Shown here: positions 26,753 through 35,465 of the stretch, piece after piece
Layout: the number at the start of each line of letters is the position of its first letter
Numbering within the stretch: position 1 is the first letter of the stretch
Notes under the pieces: model-generated
What the model saw: the letters and a program-made list of their open reading frames with translations, nothing else
What the model was told of the DNA's origin: nothing
Database searches by the model: none
Origin: CAYNST01 sp964434105
GTDB taxonomy: Bacteria; Pseudomonadota; Gammaproteobacteria; Pseudomonadales; Cellvibrionaceae
Assembly (NCBI GenBank): GCA_964434105.1
Contig: CAYSTJ010000002.1
Location: 1-64,000, forward strand
DNA length: 64,000 bases
Direction: 5' to 3'
Position numbers and translations under genes: made by a program

Positions 26753-27871
26753 ATGATCGTATTTCGTTATCTTGCACGTGAAGTGCTGACCAGTATGGCT
26801 GCTGTCAGTGCGATACTGTTGTTGATTATCATGAGCGGCCGCTTTGTGAACTACCTGGCCGATGCTGCCAGCGGCAAGCTCGATGCCGGTATTTTGCTTA
26901 TTTTAATGGGCTACCGGATTCCCTCTTTTCTCGAACTCATTCTGCCGCTGGGGTTGTTTATCGGCATATTGCTCGCGTATGGCCGCCTGTACGTAGAAAG
27001 CGAGATGACGGTCCTTTCTGCCTGCGGCATGAGTGAGCGGCGCCTGGTGGGCTATACCCTGGCCGCCGCCATGGTTGTCGCCGTCATAGTGGCCACGTTC
27101 AGCCTCTACGTCGGACCTATGGGGGTGCGGGCTTCCGAAGCGCTGCTGGCCGAACAGCGCAGCAGAACCGAATTCGAAATGCTGAAGCCGGCGCGCTTTC
27201 ACAAGCTGGGCAATGGCGATGGGGTGTCCTATGTCAACAATGTCAATAAAGAGGAGCACCGACTGGAAGATGTATTTTTGGCGGGTGCGGGCGATACCCG
27301 GGAAAAGTTTTCTGTCATTACGGCTAACGAGGGCAGAACCCATATTAATCCCGACACCGGCCAGCGGTTTCTGGTTCTTTCGGACGGACATCAATACCGG
27401 GGCAAGCCCGGTGATCTCGATTTTGAGGTGATCAGCTTTACGCAATACAAGCAGTACATACCGCAGCATGAAGTGGTAATGAAGAAAGAAACCGACGCGA
27501 CGCCCACGCTCGAACTATGGCGTCAGGATACACCGCAGGCGCGTGCAGCCCTGCAATGGCGGATTTCACTGCCGGTTCTGGTTATGGTAATCGCGTTGCT
27601 TGCGGTGCCGCTGAGTCGCACAGAGCCGCGCAAAGGGCGTTATGTCAAAATGATTCCCGCTATTTTGCTTTATATCGTTTATCTCATGACCAGTAACGCA
27701 GCGCGCGGTCTACTGGAGGAAGGAAAAGCACCTGTTCCCTGGTTGTTGTGGCTGGTACATGGTGTGTTCTTTCTGTTCGCTCTGTTTTTGCTGGCCTGGC
27801 CAAATATTGGTTATGCCCGGGCGCGTCGGGCCGCAGTAACGTCGCTTCCTCTTGATGGAGCGCCGTCATGA
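26753..27871 (+). CDS. lptF: LPS export ABC permease LptF
   Basis: A 372-residue inner-membrane subunit of the LptB2FGC complex that lifts LPS out of the inner membrane. It starts MIVFRYLAREVLTS, and has membrane helices near residues 10-35, 50-75 and 95-120, a periplasmic domain (about 125-265), and three C-terminal helices with the conserved SLPVLVMVIALLAVPLSR segment. It overlaps lptG by four bases (ATGA). The divergent neighbour pepA is the usual arrangement. Confidence 0.95.
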   Translation: MIVFRYLAREVLTSMAAVSAILLLIIMSGRFVNYLADAASGKLDAGILLILMGYRIPSFLELILPLGLFIGILLAYGRLYVESEMTVLSACGMSERRLVGYTLAAAMVVAVIVATFSLYVGPMGVRASEALLAEQRSRTEFEMLKPARFHKLGNGDGVSYVNNVNKEEHRLEDVFLAGAGDTREKFSVITANEGRTHINPDTGQRFLVLSDGHQYRGKPGDLDFEVISFTQYKQYIPQHEVVMKKETDATPTLELWRQDTPQARAALQWRISLPVLVMVIALLAVPLSRTEPRKGRYVKMIPAILLYIVYLMTSNAARGLLEEGKAPVPWLLWLVHGVFFLFALFLLAWPNIGYARARRAAVTSLPLDGAPS

Positions 27872-28929
27872 CCTGTATCAAACGTTACATTGCAACCGCC
27901 GTGGCGTCATCAATTGGCGTTGTCCTGCTGGTAATTGTTGCACTGGACTGGATAGCAAAATTTGTTGACGAACTCGATCGGCTGCAGGAGAGCTACACGT
28001 TGTTCGAGGCGCTTATCTATTCCGCGCTTTCCATTCCCTCAAGCGTTTACGAATTTTTGCCGCTGTCCAGTCTGGTGGGCTGTCTGGTTGGGTTGGGTAT
28101 GCTTGCCAATAATAACGAGCTAACTGTTATTCGTGCAGCGGGGGTGTCAACCCTGCAAATAATCTGGGCGGTCATGCGGCCCATTCTGGTTTTTATTCTG
28201 ATTGGTTTTGTGTTGGGGGAGTTTGTGACACCGGTTTCGGATCAGTATGCCGAAAGCCGCAAGTCAATTGCGCTGGGCCATCAACTGGCATTGCAGGGCC
28301 AGCGTGGGGTCTGGAATCGGGAAGGCAACCAGTACATGCATTTCAGCGCTGTCATGCCGAATGGCAAATTATTGGGCGTTACGCGGTTGCAGTTTGATGA
28401 AGCGGGGGAGCTTCTGAGCAGCACGTATGTCGACTCGGCGATTTATCAGGGAAACAGCTGGTTTGAAAGCACGGGTGTCACGACACACCTTTCTGAGGAT
28501 CAGACCGAGCGGGATTTTTTCAGCGGCCGCGCCTGGGATGCCGAAATCTCACCGGCGCTGCTGGATATTCTGGTGCTTTCGGCAAATAACCTGCCGATGC
28601 ATCGGCTGCACACCTACGCAAGTTATCTCGAGCGACAGGGTCAGGACGCGAGCGAGTATCGCCTGGCCTTCTGGCAGAAGGCGCTACAGCCGCTGGCAAT
28701 TGCCAGTCTCGTGATGATTGCCATATCCTTCATCTTCGGGCCGTTGCGGCAGGTGACCATGGGCTTCCGGATTTTTGCCGGTGTCATTGTCGGGATAGTA
28801 TTTCGCACCAGTCAGGATCTGCTGGGGCCGTCGAGTCTGATCTACGGTTTTTCGCCGCTGGTCGCTGTTCTGGTGCCGATTATTCTGTGTATGCTGATCG
28901 GTCTTTTTCTGCTGCGCCGCTCTTTGTAA
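27868..28929 (+). CDS. lptG: LPS export ABC permease LptG
   Basis: A 353-residue partner permease of LptF with the same six-helix plus periplasmic-domain layout. It includes the family segment EFLPLSSLVGCLVGLGMLAN near residues 60-79, with NNELTVIRAAGVS following, and a C-terminal FGPLRQVTMGFRIFAGVIVG. It is coupled to lptF by an ATGA overlap. Its last 50 bases run into the 3' end of the oppositely transcribed RDD gene. Confidence 0.95.
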   Translation: MTCIKRYIATAVASSIGVVLLVIVALDWIAKFVDELDRLQESYTLFEALIYSALSIPSSVYEFLPLSSLVGCLVGLGMLANNNELTVIRAAGVSTLQIIWAVMRPILVFILIGFVLGEFVTPVSDQYAESRKSIALGHQLALQGQRGVWNREGNQYMHFSAVMPNGKLLGVTRLQFDEAGELLSSTYVDSAIYQGNSWFESTGVTTHLSEDQTERDFFSGRAWDAEISPALLDILVLSANNLPMHRLHTYASYLERQGQDASEYRLAFWQKALQPLAIASLVMIAISFIFGPLRQVTMGFRIFAGVIVGIVFRTSQDLLGPSSLIYGFSPLVAVLVPIILCMLIGLFLLRRSL

Positions 28930-29386
28930 GCGATTGCTTGCGATCGGGTTTGGGGACTACAACAACCCGCGTGTCTGATAGCAGATCGTGCAGGCAGGCG
29001 CGCCGGGGATGAAACAGGGCGAACCAGTAACCCGCTCCCAAGCAGATAAAACTGACACTGCCGGCCAGTGAGCGGTATATGCTCTGGCGCCAGTTGGGTG
29101 GGGTCTGTTGCTGGTTGTCGACTACCTGTATGCGCCAGGTGCGCATGCCGAGCGTCTGACCCGATTTGTGCCAGAACCAGACGTAAAACAGCATCAGTAG
29201 CAGTAACCAGCTCAAAAAAAACAGCGGTCCATTAAACATGGGCTGCCAGGCGTCGTGGTCGCCACCGGTCCTGGCGACGATCAGTGTCATGACAGCGCCG
29301 TAACCAAAACTCAGTGCCAGCAATAGCAGGGCGTCGTAACCCATCGCGGCAAATCGACGCCATAACGGAGCGACAGGAAGGGACAT
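28880..29386 (-). CDS. RDD-family membrane protein
   Basis: A 168-residue protein with the RDD pattern: an Arg early (LWRRFAAMGYDALLLLAL), Asp in the first helix, a second helix pair near 55-80, and the conserved GQTLGMRTWRIQVVD loop. A third helix and the RACLHDLLSDTRVV ending follow. RDD proteins are small membrane proteins of mostly unknown function; some are linked to ion homeostasis. The ATG at 29386 is chosen over a GTG three codons upstream. The last 17 codons are antisense to the lptG end, a convergent overlap of 50 bp. Confidence 0.83.
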   Translation of the reverse strand: MSLPVAPLWRRFAAMGYDALLLLALSFGYGAVMTLIVARTGGDHDAWQPMFNGPLFFLSWLLLLMLFYVWFWHKSGQTLGMRTWRIQVVDNQQQTPPNWRQSIYRSLAGSVSFICLGAGYWFALFHPRRACLHDLLSDTRVVVVPKPDRKQSLTKSGAAEKDRSAYTE

Positions 29387-29418
29387 GGTATTCACGGGTC
29401 AATGGTGCCTGGTAGCGC

Positions 29419-30195
29419 CTATCTGGCGGCGGATTCTCGATAAAATTGTTGCAATGCTTTACTGTTGGAACGGTAACCTACCATTTCTACCTCGTATTTT
29501 TCGTCATCCTCGTCCTTATGGATGATTTTACCGATCTGGTAGTCCAGCGAGGGTATCAGCCAGATGGCTGTTTCACTTTCGTCGTCGGATTTCTTTTTGT
29601 AAAGCAGAGCGGGGCGCTCCACTTTGGCCAGTGTGATAGTTGTTTCTCCGGCGAATTCGAACTCATAGGTTCTGAAGCGGTCACGTTTGACGAAATGGGC
29701 GACTGGCTTTTTTTCGCCGAGATAGGCGTCTCGTTGTACGAATAGCTGGTAGAGTGATGGATCCAGCAATGGCTGTTCCAGTGGCATTGTCTTGTTTTTG
29801 TACGATTTCGCGCTGTGTTCATACTGAACTGTTTTGGCTGACCAGTCGAAAGTGAGCGTCTCGGTGGCTTTTTTGCCAAATACGTTGCGATAAAACTGAT
29901 ATTCCGACGGAAGCACGGCTTTTGATTTGAAATCGAATTGGCTTGTTTCCCGGATGGTCGCAAACAAATTGCTGGCGACTGAAGAAAACTCATATCGGTT
30001 GTCATTTTTCCGGGTTAAAGTGCGGGTCATATTGATATTCCACCCGGAGAACTCACCCTTGTAGCTACTGGTGAAAAGAACCTGGTCTTCGGCCAGTGCT
30101 GGTCGTGCGGTCACGCATAACAGTAACGCGGCCAGCAGGGTGGTTAAAACGGCTGGAAGCCGGTGTTCAGGACCGTTCAAAAAAAATTGGCGCAT
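29419..30195 (-). CDS. DUF3108-type periplasmic protein
   Basis: A 258-residue exported protein: signal sequence with a hydrophobic core (LPAVLTTLLAALLLCVTA) and a likely cut after ALA near residue 35. The mature beta-rich part contains an FTSSYKGEFSGWNINMTRTL opening, SLYQLFVQRDAYLGEKKP in the middle and a IWLIPSLDYQIGKIIHKDE near the end, the order of strands seen in DUF3108 proteins. The function of the family is not established. The ATG at 30195 is preferred; an upstream in-frame ATG at 30228 would add 11 polar residues before the signal. It follows the RDD gene's start region on the same strand. Confidence 0.75.
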   Translation of the reverse strand: MRQFFLNGPEHRLPAVLTTLLAALLLCVTARPALAEDQVLFTSSYKGEFSGWNINMTRTLTRKNDNRYEFSSVASNLFATIRETSQFDFKSKAVLPSEYQFYRNVFGKKATETLTFDWSAKTVQYEHSAKSYKNKTMPLEQPLLDPSLYQLFVQRDAYLGEKKPVAHFVKRDRFRTYEFEFAGETTITLAKVERPALLYKKKSDDESETAIWLIPSLDYQIGKIIHKDEDDEKYEVEMVGYRSNSKALQQFYRESAAR

Positions 30196-30255
30196 GGGCG
30201 GCGTCTCTTGCGGCTTTGCTAGCATCATAGCCTAACCGTATTAAGGGCGCCTGAA

Positions 30256-30288
30256 CAGGCCCCGGCAGTATTGACCCGCCGGGGCCTG
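30256..30288 (-). terminator. Strong hairpin after gap
   Basis: CAGGCCCCGGC (30256-30266) and GCCGGGGCCTG (30278-30288) form an 11-bp perfect stem with an 11-base loop, 13 bases past the gap stop on the minus strand. There is no long U-run, so it may act as a transcript-stabilising hairpin or a partially Rho-assisted terminator. Confidence 0.65.
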
Positions 30289-30300
30289 GTGCATGGGGCG

Positions 30301-31311
30301 TTAACCCTGGGCCTTGATGATGGCCAGCGAGGTATCGAGCATACGTGAGGAGAAGCCCCACTCGTTGTCATACCATGCCAGTACCTTGACCATATTGCCG
30401 TCGATCACCCGCGTCTGGGTGGCGTCGAAAATGCTGGAGGCAGGGTTATGGTTGAAATCGACGGATACCAGCGGCAGGCTATTGATCTGCAGGATTCCGC
30501 CAACGCTGTTGTTGGCAGCATCAGTCATGATTTGATTAACTTCTTCTACCGTCGTGTCGCGCCCGGCTTCAAAGGTAAGATCCAGCAACGAAACGTTGAT
30601 GGTGGGGACCCGGATGGCGAGACCGTCGAGTTTGCCTTTCAGTTCGGGAACTACCAGCGCGATCGCTTTGGCTGCACCGGTCTTGGTCGGAATCAGTGAA
30701 TGCGCGGCTGCCCGTGCGCGGTACAGGTCTGAGTGATACGCATCAGTGATGTTCTGATCATTCGTGTAGGAGTGAATGGTGGTGGCCAGGCCTTTGACAA
30801 CGCCCAGTGCGTCGTGCAGTGGCTTGACGACTGGCGCCAGACAGTTGGTGGTGCACGATGCGTTGGAGATGATCTTGTGTTCACGGGTTATCTTGTCGTG
30901 ATTGACGCCGTATACAACAGTAATGTCGGCGTTTTCGCCCGGCGCGGACACCAGCACGGTCTTCGCACCGGCCTCCAGATGCATGGCCGCCTTGTCGCGA
31001 GCGGTGAAAATGCCCGAACATTCGTACACAATGTCGACACCCAGATCTTTCCACGGCAGGGCGGCAGGGTTGCGCTCTGCCATCACTTTGATCTTGTTGC
31101 CGGCGACAGAGATGGATTCGCTGTCACATTCTACGTCGAATCTGAATTCGCCATGCACGGTATCGTATTTGAGCAGGTGCGCGTTGATTTTCGAGGAGCC
31201 CAAATCATTGATGGCGACAATTTCCAGTTCATTCTGCAAGTCGCGCTCATAGATCGCACGGAGGACGTTGCGACCAATACGACCGAAACCATTAATAGCA
31301 ATGCGTGGCAT
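30301..31311 (-). CDS. gap: Glyceraldehyde-3-phosphate dehydrogenase, type I
   Basis: A 336-residue enzyme oxidising glyceraldehyde-3-phosphate to 1,3-bisphosphoglycerate. The NAD fold starts with INGFGRIGRNVL (6-17) and Asp-36 follows in AINDLG, as in NAD-specific enzymes. The active-site segment SNASCTTNCLAP places the catalytic Cys at 153. The DWYDNEW-type ending (WYDNEWGFSSRMLD) is present. It is divergent from zwf-edd-eda, and its sequence recalls the Pseudomonas Gap linked to the Entner-Doudoroff genes rather than an Epd-type enzyme. Confidence 0.96.
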   Translation of the reverse strand: MPRIAINGFGRIGRNVLRAIYERDLQNELEIVAINDLGSSKINAHLLKYDTVHGEFRFDVECDSESISVAGNKIKVMAERNPAALPWKDLGVDIVYECSGIFTARDKAAMHLEAGAKTVLVSAPGENADITVVYGVNHDKITREHKIISNASCTTNCLAPVVKPLHDALGVVKGLATTIHSYTNDQNITDAYHSDLYRARAAAHSLIPTKTGAAKAIALVVPELKGKLDGLAIRVPTINVSLLDLTFEAGRDTTVEEVNQIMTDAANNSVGGILQINSLPLVSVDFNHNPASSIFDATQTRVIDGNMVKVLAWYDNEWGFSSRMLDTSLAIIKAQG

Positions 31312-31589
31312 GTTTAGTTATCCCGAGTTTAGTTAAGGTGAGAATCCGGCTGAGGCTTACAGTCAGCCCGGATGGCCGCGAGAGGCACCGATTATTCCAT
31401 CGCGGATGCCGGGCCGGATTGTATATCCCCAGTAAAAAAGCGATCCAGTATCGGCTGCAGTCGGAGCAGCATTGACGTTCGGTGGAATGCGTGATGCGAC
31501 GTAGGCCGTTGAATCCCTGACTGCGGGAGCACAACGCTTCATTCAGGGTTGTGAGCTCGCCACACCAATTCGGATCATTGGGAACGCGG

Positions 31590-31618
31590 ATTATCCGTAA
31601 TTGGGGTTGAAAATGCAA
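31590..31618 (-). promoter_or_regulatory. Sigma-70-like promoter for gap
   Basis: On the minus strand, TTGCAT (31618-31613) and GATAAT (31595-31590) are spaced by exactly 17 bases. The start would fall near 31583, giving a 5' leader of about 270 nt, much longer than for most genes. Confidence 0.6.
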
Positions 31619-31640
31619 CCAGCGAACCACTAAAATGGCC

Positions 31641-31656
31641 CGCTATTCGAATAGCG
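31641..31656. promoter_or_regulatory. 16-bp perfect palindrome, candidate operator
   Basis: CGCTATTCGAATAGCG is a perfect inverted repeat 23 bp upstream of the -35 of the inferred gap promoter, a position suited to an activator or a distal repressor. The binding protein is unknown. Confidence 0.45.
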
Positions 31657-32171
31657 CCGGGGTACGGGTGCAGTTGTTTTGCGATCGCGCCATATCAGCG
31701 GTTCTGCCTGGTGCAAGAGGTTTCCTGCCGGGATTCCTCTGCCTGTCATCCTGGACCTGTCGTCGTGTAAAGCCTGAACGATCGCTTTTTTAGTTGTTGA
31801 TTTATGTGTCAGCCTGGCGCATAACGTCGCCTTTGCAGGGACGATTCCCCGAAGTTTTGACCGGTTTATGCGGCAGTTACCGTCGGAATTGCATTCGAAT
31901 CCGCACAAAGCCCGGCCGGGTGCGCAGCGTTGCGCCCAGTGTCCGCGCGCGGTCATTTCGTCATCTGGCGGGCATCTGGATGTCGCCCGGTCAGACGTCA
32001 TCGGGCCTGGTTTCATGGTAAGGCAGGTTCCGCCCAATTTCCCGAGCATTGGGATTGCCCTGCGGTTAAAATGTCGTCGGCACGCCGGCGCGATCAGGCC
32101 CTGAAGCGGTTCCAGTGGTGTCTCTCCGGGCATTTTATTCACAATCAGAAACAAGGCAGGTTGTAAGCACT

Positions 32172-33617
32172 ATGAAAACCGACATACTTATTGTGGGTGG
32201 CGACGGCGATTTGGCGCTGCGCAAACTCTACCCGGCTCTTTATTATCTTATTCTGAATAAATGCATGCCGGATGATGGGCGTATCTTCGGCATGGCCCGC
32301 ACACCGATAGAGCAGTCGGAGTTTCTAGAGAAGATAAACTATTGGTTAAAGGAAAGCACAGGCAGTCTTTACGACGAAAAAAGCTGGGAAGCGTTCAGTC
32401 AGAAACTGTTGTTTGTGCAGGGTGACTCGACCAAAGTGGCGGACCTGCAGCGGGTAAAGGACGCCCATCTGGAAGACGATCATGACCTCATCGTCTATAT
32501 GGCGGTGCCGCCGCGCATTTTCGGCAAAATCTGCACCGCGCTGGACCAGGTCGGCCTTGCAAAGCCCAGTACACGACTGGTCGTGGAAAAGCCACTGGGC
32601 GACAGCAAGGAGTCCTTCCAGGAAATCAACGCGGAATTGAACCGGGTTTTCACGGAAAAACAGCTGTTTCGCATAGATCATTACCTTGGTAAGGAATCGG
32701 TACAGAATCTGCTTGCATTGCGTTTTGCCAACGACATATTCGAACCCATCTGGAACTCAAAGCATATCGACCATATTCAGATCACGGTGACGGAAACGGT
32801 AGGCTGCGGCAATCGCTGGACCTTCTATGACGAGACCGGGGCAATGCGGGATATGGTACAGAATCACCTGCTGCAGGTGCTGTGTCTGGTCTGTATGGAA
32901 CCGCCGGCGTCGCTGGATGCGGACAGTGTGCGCACCGAAAAGCTGAAGATCGTGCGCTGCCTCAAACCGATGAATGCGGCGGAGATTGCCCAGAATACGG
33001 TGAGGGGGCAGTACCGTGCCGGCCAGGCCGACGGAGAGGAAGTGCCAGGCTATCTGGAAGAGGAAGATGGCGGACGTGAAAGTGATACGGAAACGTTTGT
33101 CGCGCTCAAGGCGGAAATCATGAATTGGCGCTGGTCAGGGACACCCATTTATATCCGTACCGGCAAGCGCCTTAACAGGCGGCATTCTGAAATCGTCATT
33201 CAGTTCAAGCAGACGCAGACCCAGTTGTTCTCTACTCAGCTGACCCAGGACTGTGCAAACCAGTTGATCATTCAATTGCAACCGGATGAAGGTATTTATC
33301 TGCGTGTGAAAAACAAAAAGGCCGGCCTGGATGCCCGTCTGCCTCTGGAAGATCGCAGTATGGACCTGTCTTTTGCCGATAATGCAAAAGCAAAGAAGCA
33401 TGATGCCTATACGCGTGTGCTGTTCGATGTGATCCGCAACGATCAGACGCTGTTTGTCAGCGCAGAAGAAGTGGAAGCGGCCTGGGATTGGGTCGATCGC
33501 ATCATCAATGGCTGGAAAGGCAGCAACAAAAAGCCCGTGGGCTATGAATCCGGCAGCAGCGGCCCTGTGGAAGCCATTGAGCTTATGGCGCGCGACAACC
33601 GCCGCTGGAAATCTTGA
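32172..33617 (+). CDS. zwf: Glucose-6-phosphate 1-dehydrogenase
   Basis: A 481-residue enzyme oxidising glucose-6-phosphate to 6-phosphogluconolactone with NAD(P). The N-terminal nucleotide-binding loop is GGDGDLALRKLYPALYYL (about residues 9-26). The active-site signature RIDHYLGKE is at 167-175, with the substrate-binding His and Lys. Another conserved stretch is IYIRTGKRLNRRHSEIVIQFK. Start at 32172 (MKTDILIVGG) is chosen over an upstream in-frame ATG at 32115 because the family fold begins here. It is the first gene of zwf-edd-eda; no lactonase gene (pgl) follows. Confidence 0.95.
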   Translation: MKTDILIVGGDGDLALRKLYPALYYLILNKCMPDDGRIFGMARTPIEQSEFLEKINYWLKESTGSLYDEKSWEAFSQKLLFVQGDSTKVADLQRVKDAHLEDDHDLIVYMAVPPRIFGKICTALDQVGLAKPSTRLVVEKPLGDSKESFQEINAELNRVFTEKQLFRIDHYLGKESVQNLLALRFANDIFEPIWNSKHIDHIQITVTETVGCGNRWTFYDETGAMRDMVQNHLLQVLCLVCMEPPASLDADSVRTEKLKIVRCLKPMNAAEIAQNTVRGQYRAGQADGEEVPGYLEEEDGGRESDTETFVALKAEIMNWRWSGTPIYIRTGKRLNRRHSEIVIQFKQTQTQLFSTQLTQDCANQLIIQLQPDEGIYLRVKNKKAGLDARLPLEDRSMDLSFADNAKAKKHDAYTRVLFDVIRNDQTLFVSAEEVEAAWDWVDRIINGWKGSNKKPVGYESGSSGPVEAIELMARDNRRWKS

Positions 33618-33634
33618 CGTTTGGGGGTATTCCT

Positions 33635-35452
33635 TTGAATAGCACTGTTGAGGCCGTGACTGCGCGTATTATTGAGCGAAGCCAGTACAAGCGGCAGGCC
33701 TATGTAGCCGCAATGCGCAACACAATGGACAATTACCCACCAAAAACACGACTGTCCTGCGGTAATCTCGCGCACGCTTATGCAGCCTGTGGCGAGCAGG
33801 ACAAAAACACGATCAAGCTGATGCAGAGTGCCAATCTCGGTATCACCACGGCTTTCAATGATATGTTGTCGGCCCACCAGCCGTTTGAGCATTACCCTGA
33901 CATTATCAAAGCCGCGGCCCGCGCCATGGGCTCGACGGCGCAGGTAGCGGGGGGCGTTCCGGCCATGTGTGACGGGGTGACCCAGGGTCAGCCCGGCATG
34001 GAGTTGAGCCTGTTCAGTCGTGAAGTGGTCGCCATGGCAGCCGCCATCGGGCTGTCGCATAACATGTTCGACGGTAACCTGTTTTTGGGCGTCTGCGACA
34101 AGATTGTGCCGGGGATGGTGATCGGTGCCCTGCAGTTTGGCCATATTCCGGCGGTTTTTGTGCCGGCAGGGCCGATGCCATCGGGCATTCCCAACAAGGA
34201 AAAGGCCCGGGTGCGGCAGCAGTATGCGGCTGGTGAAGTCGGCGAGGACCAGTTGCTGGAGGCAGAGACTCGCTCCTATCACAGTCCAGGCACCTGCACT
34301 TTCTACGGTACGGCCAACAGCAACCAGATGCTGGTAGAGTTGCTGGGAGTGCAATTGCCTGGTGCATCGTTCGTAAATCCGGATGATCCGCTGCGCGACG
34401 CGCTGACGGTGGCGGCAGTGGAGAAGTTGATACGCTGCACCGCCAGTGCCGGTCAATACCGTCCGCTTTACGAAGTCATTACTGAAAAGTCTGTCGTCAA
34501 TGCGATTGTCGGCCTGCTGGCCACCGGCGGCTCCACCAATCACACGCTGCATCTGGTGGCAATGGCGCGTGCAGCGGGAATCCTGGTCACCTGGGAGGAT
34601 ATGGATGAGCTGTCACGCGTGGTTCCCCTCCTGGCCCGGGTTTATCCAAACGGGGAAGCCGACGTCAATGGTTTTCAACAGGCTGGTGGTATGGCTTTTC
34701 TGGTGCATGAATTGCGTCTTGGCGGTTTGATGAATGAAGACGTGGTGAGCGTGTTCGGCACAGGTCTGGATGATTTTGAAAAGGAACCTGTGCTGAAAGA
34801 CGGCAAGGCTGTTTGGTCGGAGAAGGTCACGGCATCCCGGAATCGCGATATTCTCCGACCTGTGGCGCAGCCCTTTGCTGCCGAAGGCGGGTTGCGCATC
34901 ATGCGGGGCAATCTCGGTAAAGGCGTTATTAAAATATCGGCAGTCGCGCCGGAGCACCGTGTGATAGAAGCGCCATGCATCGTGTTTGACGATCAGAATG
35001 AACTGATTGGCGCGTTTAAGCGCGGCGAACTGAACCGCGATTTTATTGCGGTGGTGCGCTTTCAGGGGCCGGCGGCCAACGGCATGCCGGAGCTTCATAA
35101 AATGACACCGCCATTGGGCCTCCTCCAGGACCGTGGTTTTAAGGTGGCTCTGGTCACCGACGGGCGTATGTCCGGCGCGTCCGGAAAAGTCCCGTCAGCA
35201 ATTCATCTCTCACCCGAAGCTTTGAAGGGCGGCCTGTTGAATCGGCTGCGAACCGGCGATAGGGTGCGGTTTGATGCGGAGCGGGGTGTCGTAGAGGCGT
35301 TGGTAGACGACGCAGAATTGACGGCGCGCGCGCCCGCAACACTACCGGAATATACCCGGAACCTCGGGCGAAACCTTTTCGGCGGTCTGCGTGGACTGGC
35401 TGGCCACTCCGAACACGGTGCGACTGTCTTCGATACCAGTATCGACTTTTAA
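33635..35452 (+). CDS. edd: 6-Phosphogluconate dehydratase
   Basis: A 605-residue iron-sulfur dehydratase of the IlvD/Edd family that converts 6-phosphogluconate to KDPG in the Entner-Doudoroff pathway. It has the NLAHAYAACGEQDKNT segment, the family signature LGVCDKIVPGMVIGAL (cluster-ligand Cys and metal ligands), VPAGPMPSGIPNKEKA, and a C-terminal VTDGRMSGASGKVPSAIHL. The start is TTG at 33635, preceded by GGGGG (33623-33627) at 7 bases; an earlier in-frame TTG (33614) overlaps the zwf stop and lacks a ribosome site. Length agrees with Edd (about 600-608). Confidence 0.95.
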   Translation: MNSTVEAVTARIIERSQYKRQAYVAAMRNTMDNYPPKTRLSCGNLAHAYAACGEQDKNTIKLMQSANLGITTAFNDMLSAHQPFEHYPDIIKAAARAMGSTAQVAGGVPAMCDGVTQGQPGMELSLFSREVVAMAAAIGLSHNMFDGNLFLGVCDKIVPGMVIGALQFGHIPAVFVPAGPMPSGIPNKEKARVRQQYAAGEVGEDQLLEAETRSYHSPGTCTFYGTANSNQMLVELLGVQLPGASFVNPDDPLRDALTVAAVEKLIRCTASAGQYRPLYEVITEKSVVNAIVGLLATGGSTNHTLHLVAMARAAGILVTWEDMDELSRVVPLLARVYPNGEADVNGFQQAGGMAFLVHELRLGGLMNEDVVSVFGTGLDDFEKEPVLKDGKAVWSEKVTASRNRDILRPVAQPFAAEGGLRIMRGNLGKGVIKISAVAPEHRVIEAPCIVFDDQNELIGAFKRGELNRDFIAVVRFQGPAANGMPELHKMTPPLGLLQDRGFKVALVTDGRMSGASGKVPSAIHLSPEALKGGLLNRLRTGDRVRFDAERGVVEALVDDAELTARAPATLPEYTRNLGRNLFGGLRGLAGHSEHGATVFDTSIDF

Positions 35453-35465
35453 ACAAGGATTTATT

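Larger units (their letters stand above)
31312..32171. other. 860-bp divergent control region between gap and zwf
   Basis: No gene is supported here. It holds the gap promoter (31590-31618) with an estimated leader of about 270 nt before gap, a 16-bp palindrome upstream of that promoter, and about 500 bp of unassigned DNA before zwf. I looked for the HexR half-sites (TTGT ... ACAA) used to control such loci and did not find a convincing pair. Open frames on both strands overlap each other and look like noise. Confidence 0.65.

Noticed and set aside
31630..32154. Minus-strand open frame of 174 codons in the gap-zwf region
   Set aside because: Overlaps several plus-strand frames, has no family match, and crosses the palindrome and promoter region.
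31312..32171. HexR operator
   Set aside because: I searched for TTGT and ACAA half-sites at the right spacing and found only one reversed pair (ACAA...TTGT at 31531-31552), which is the wrong order and spacing.
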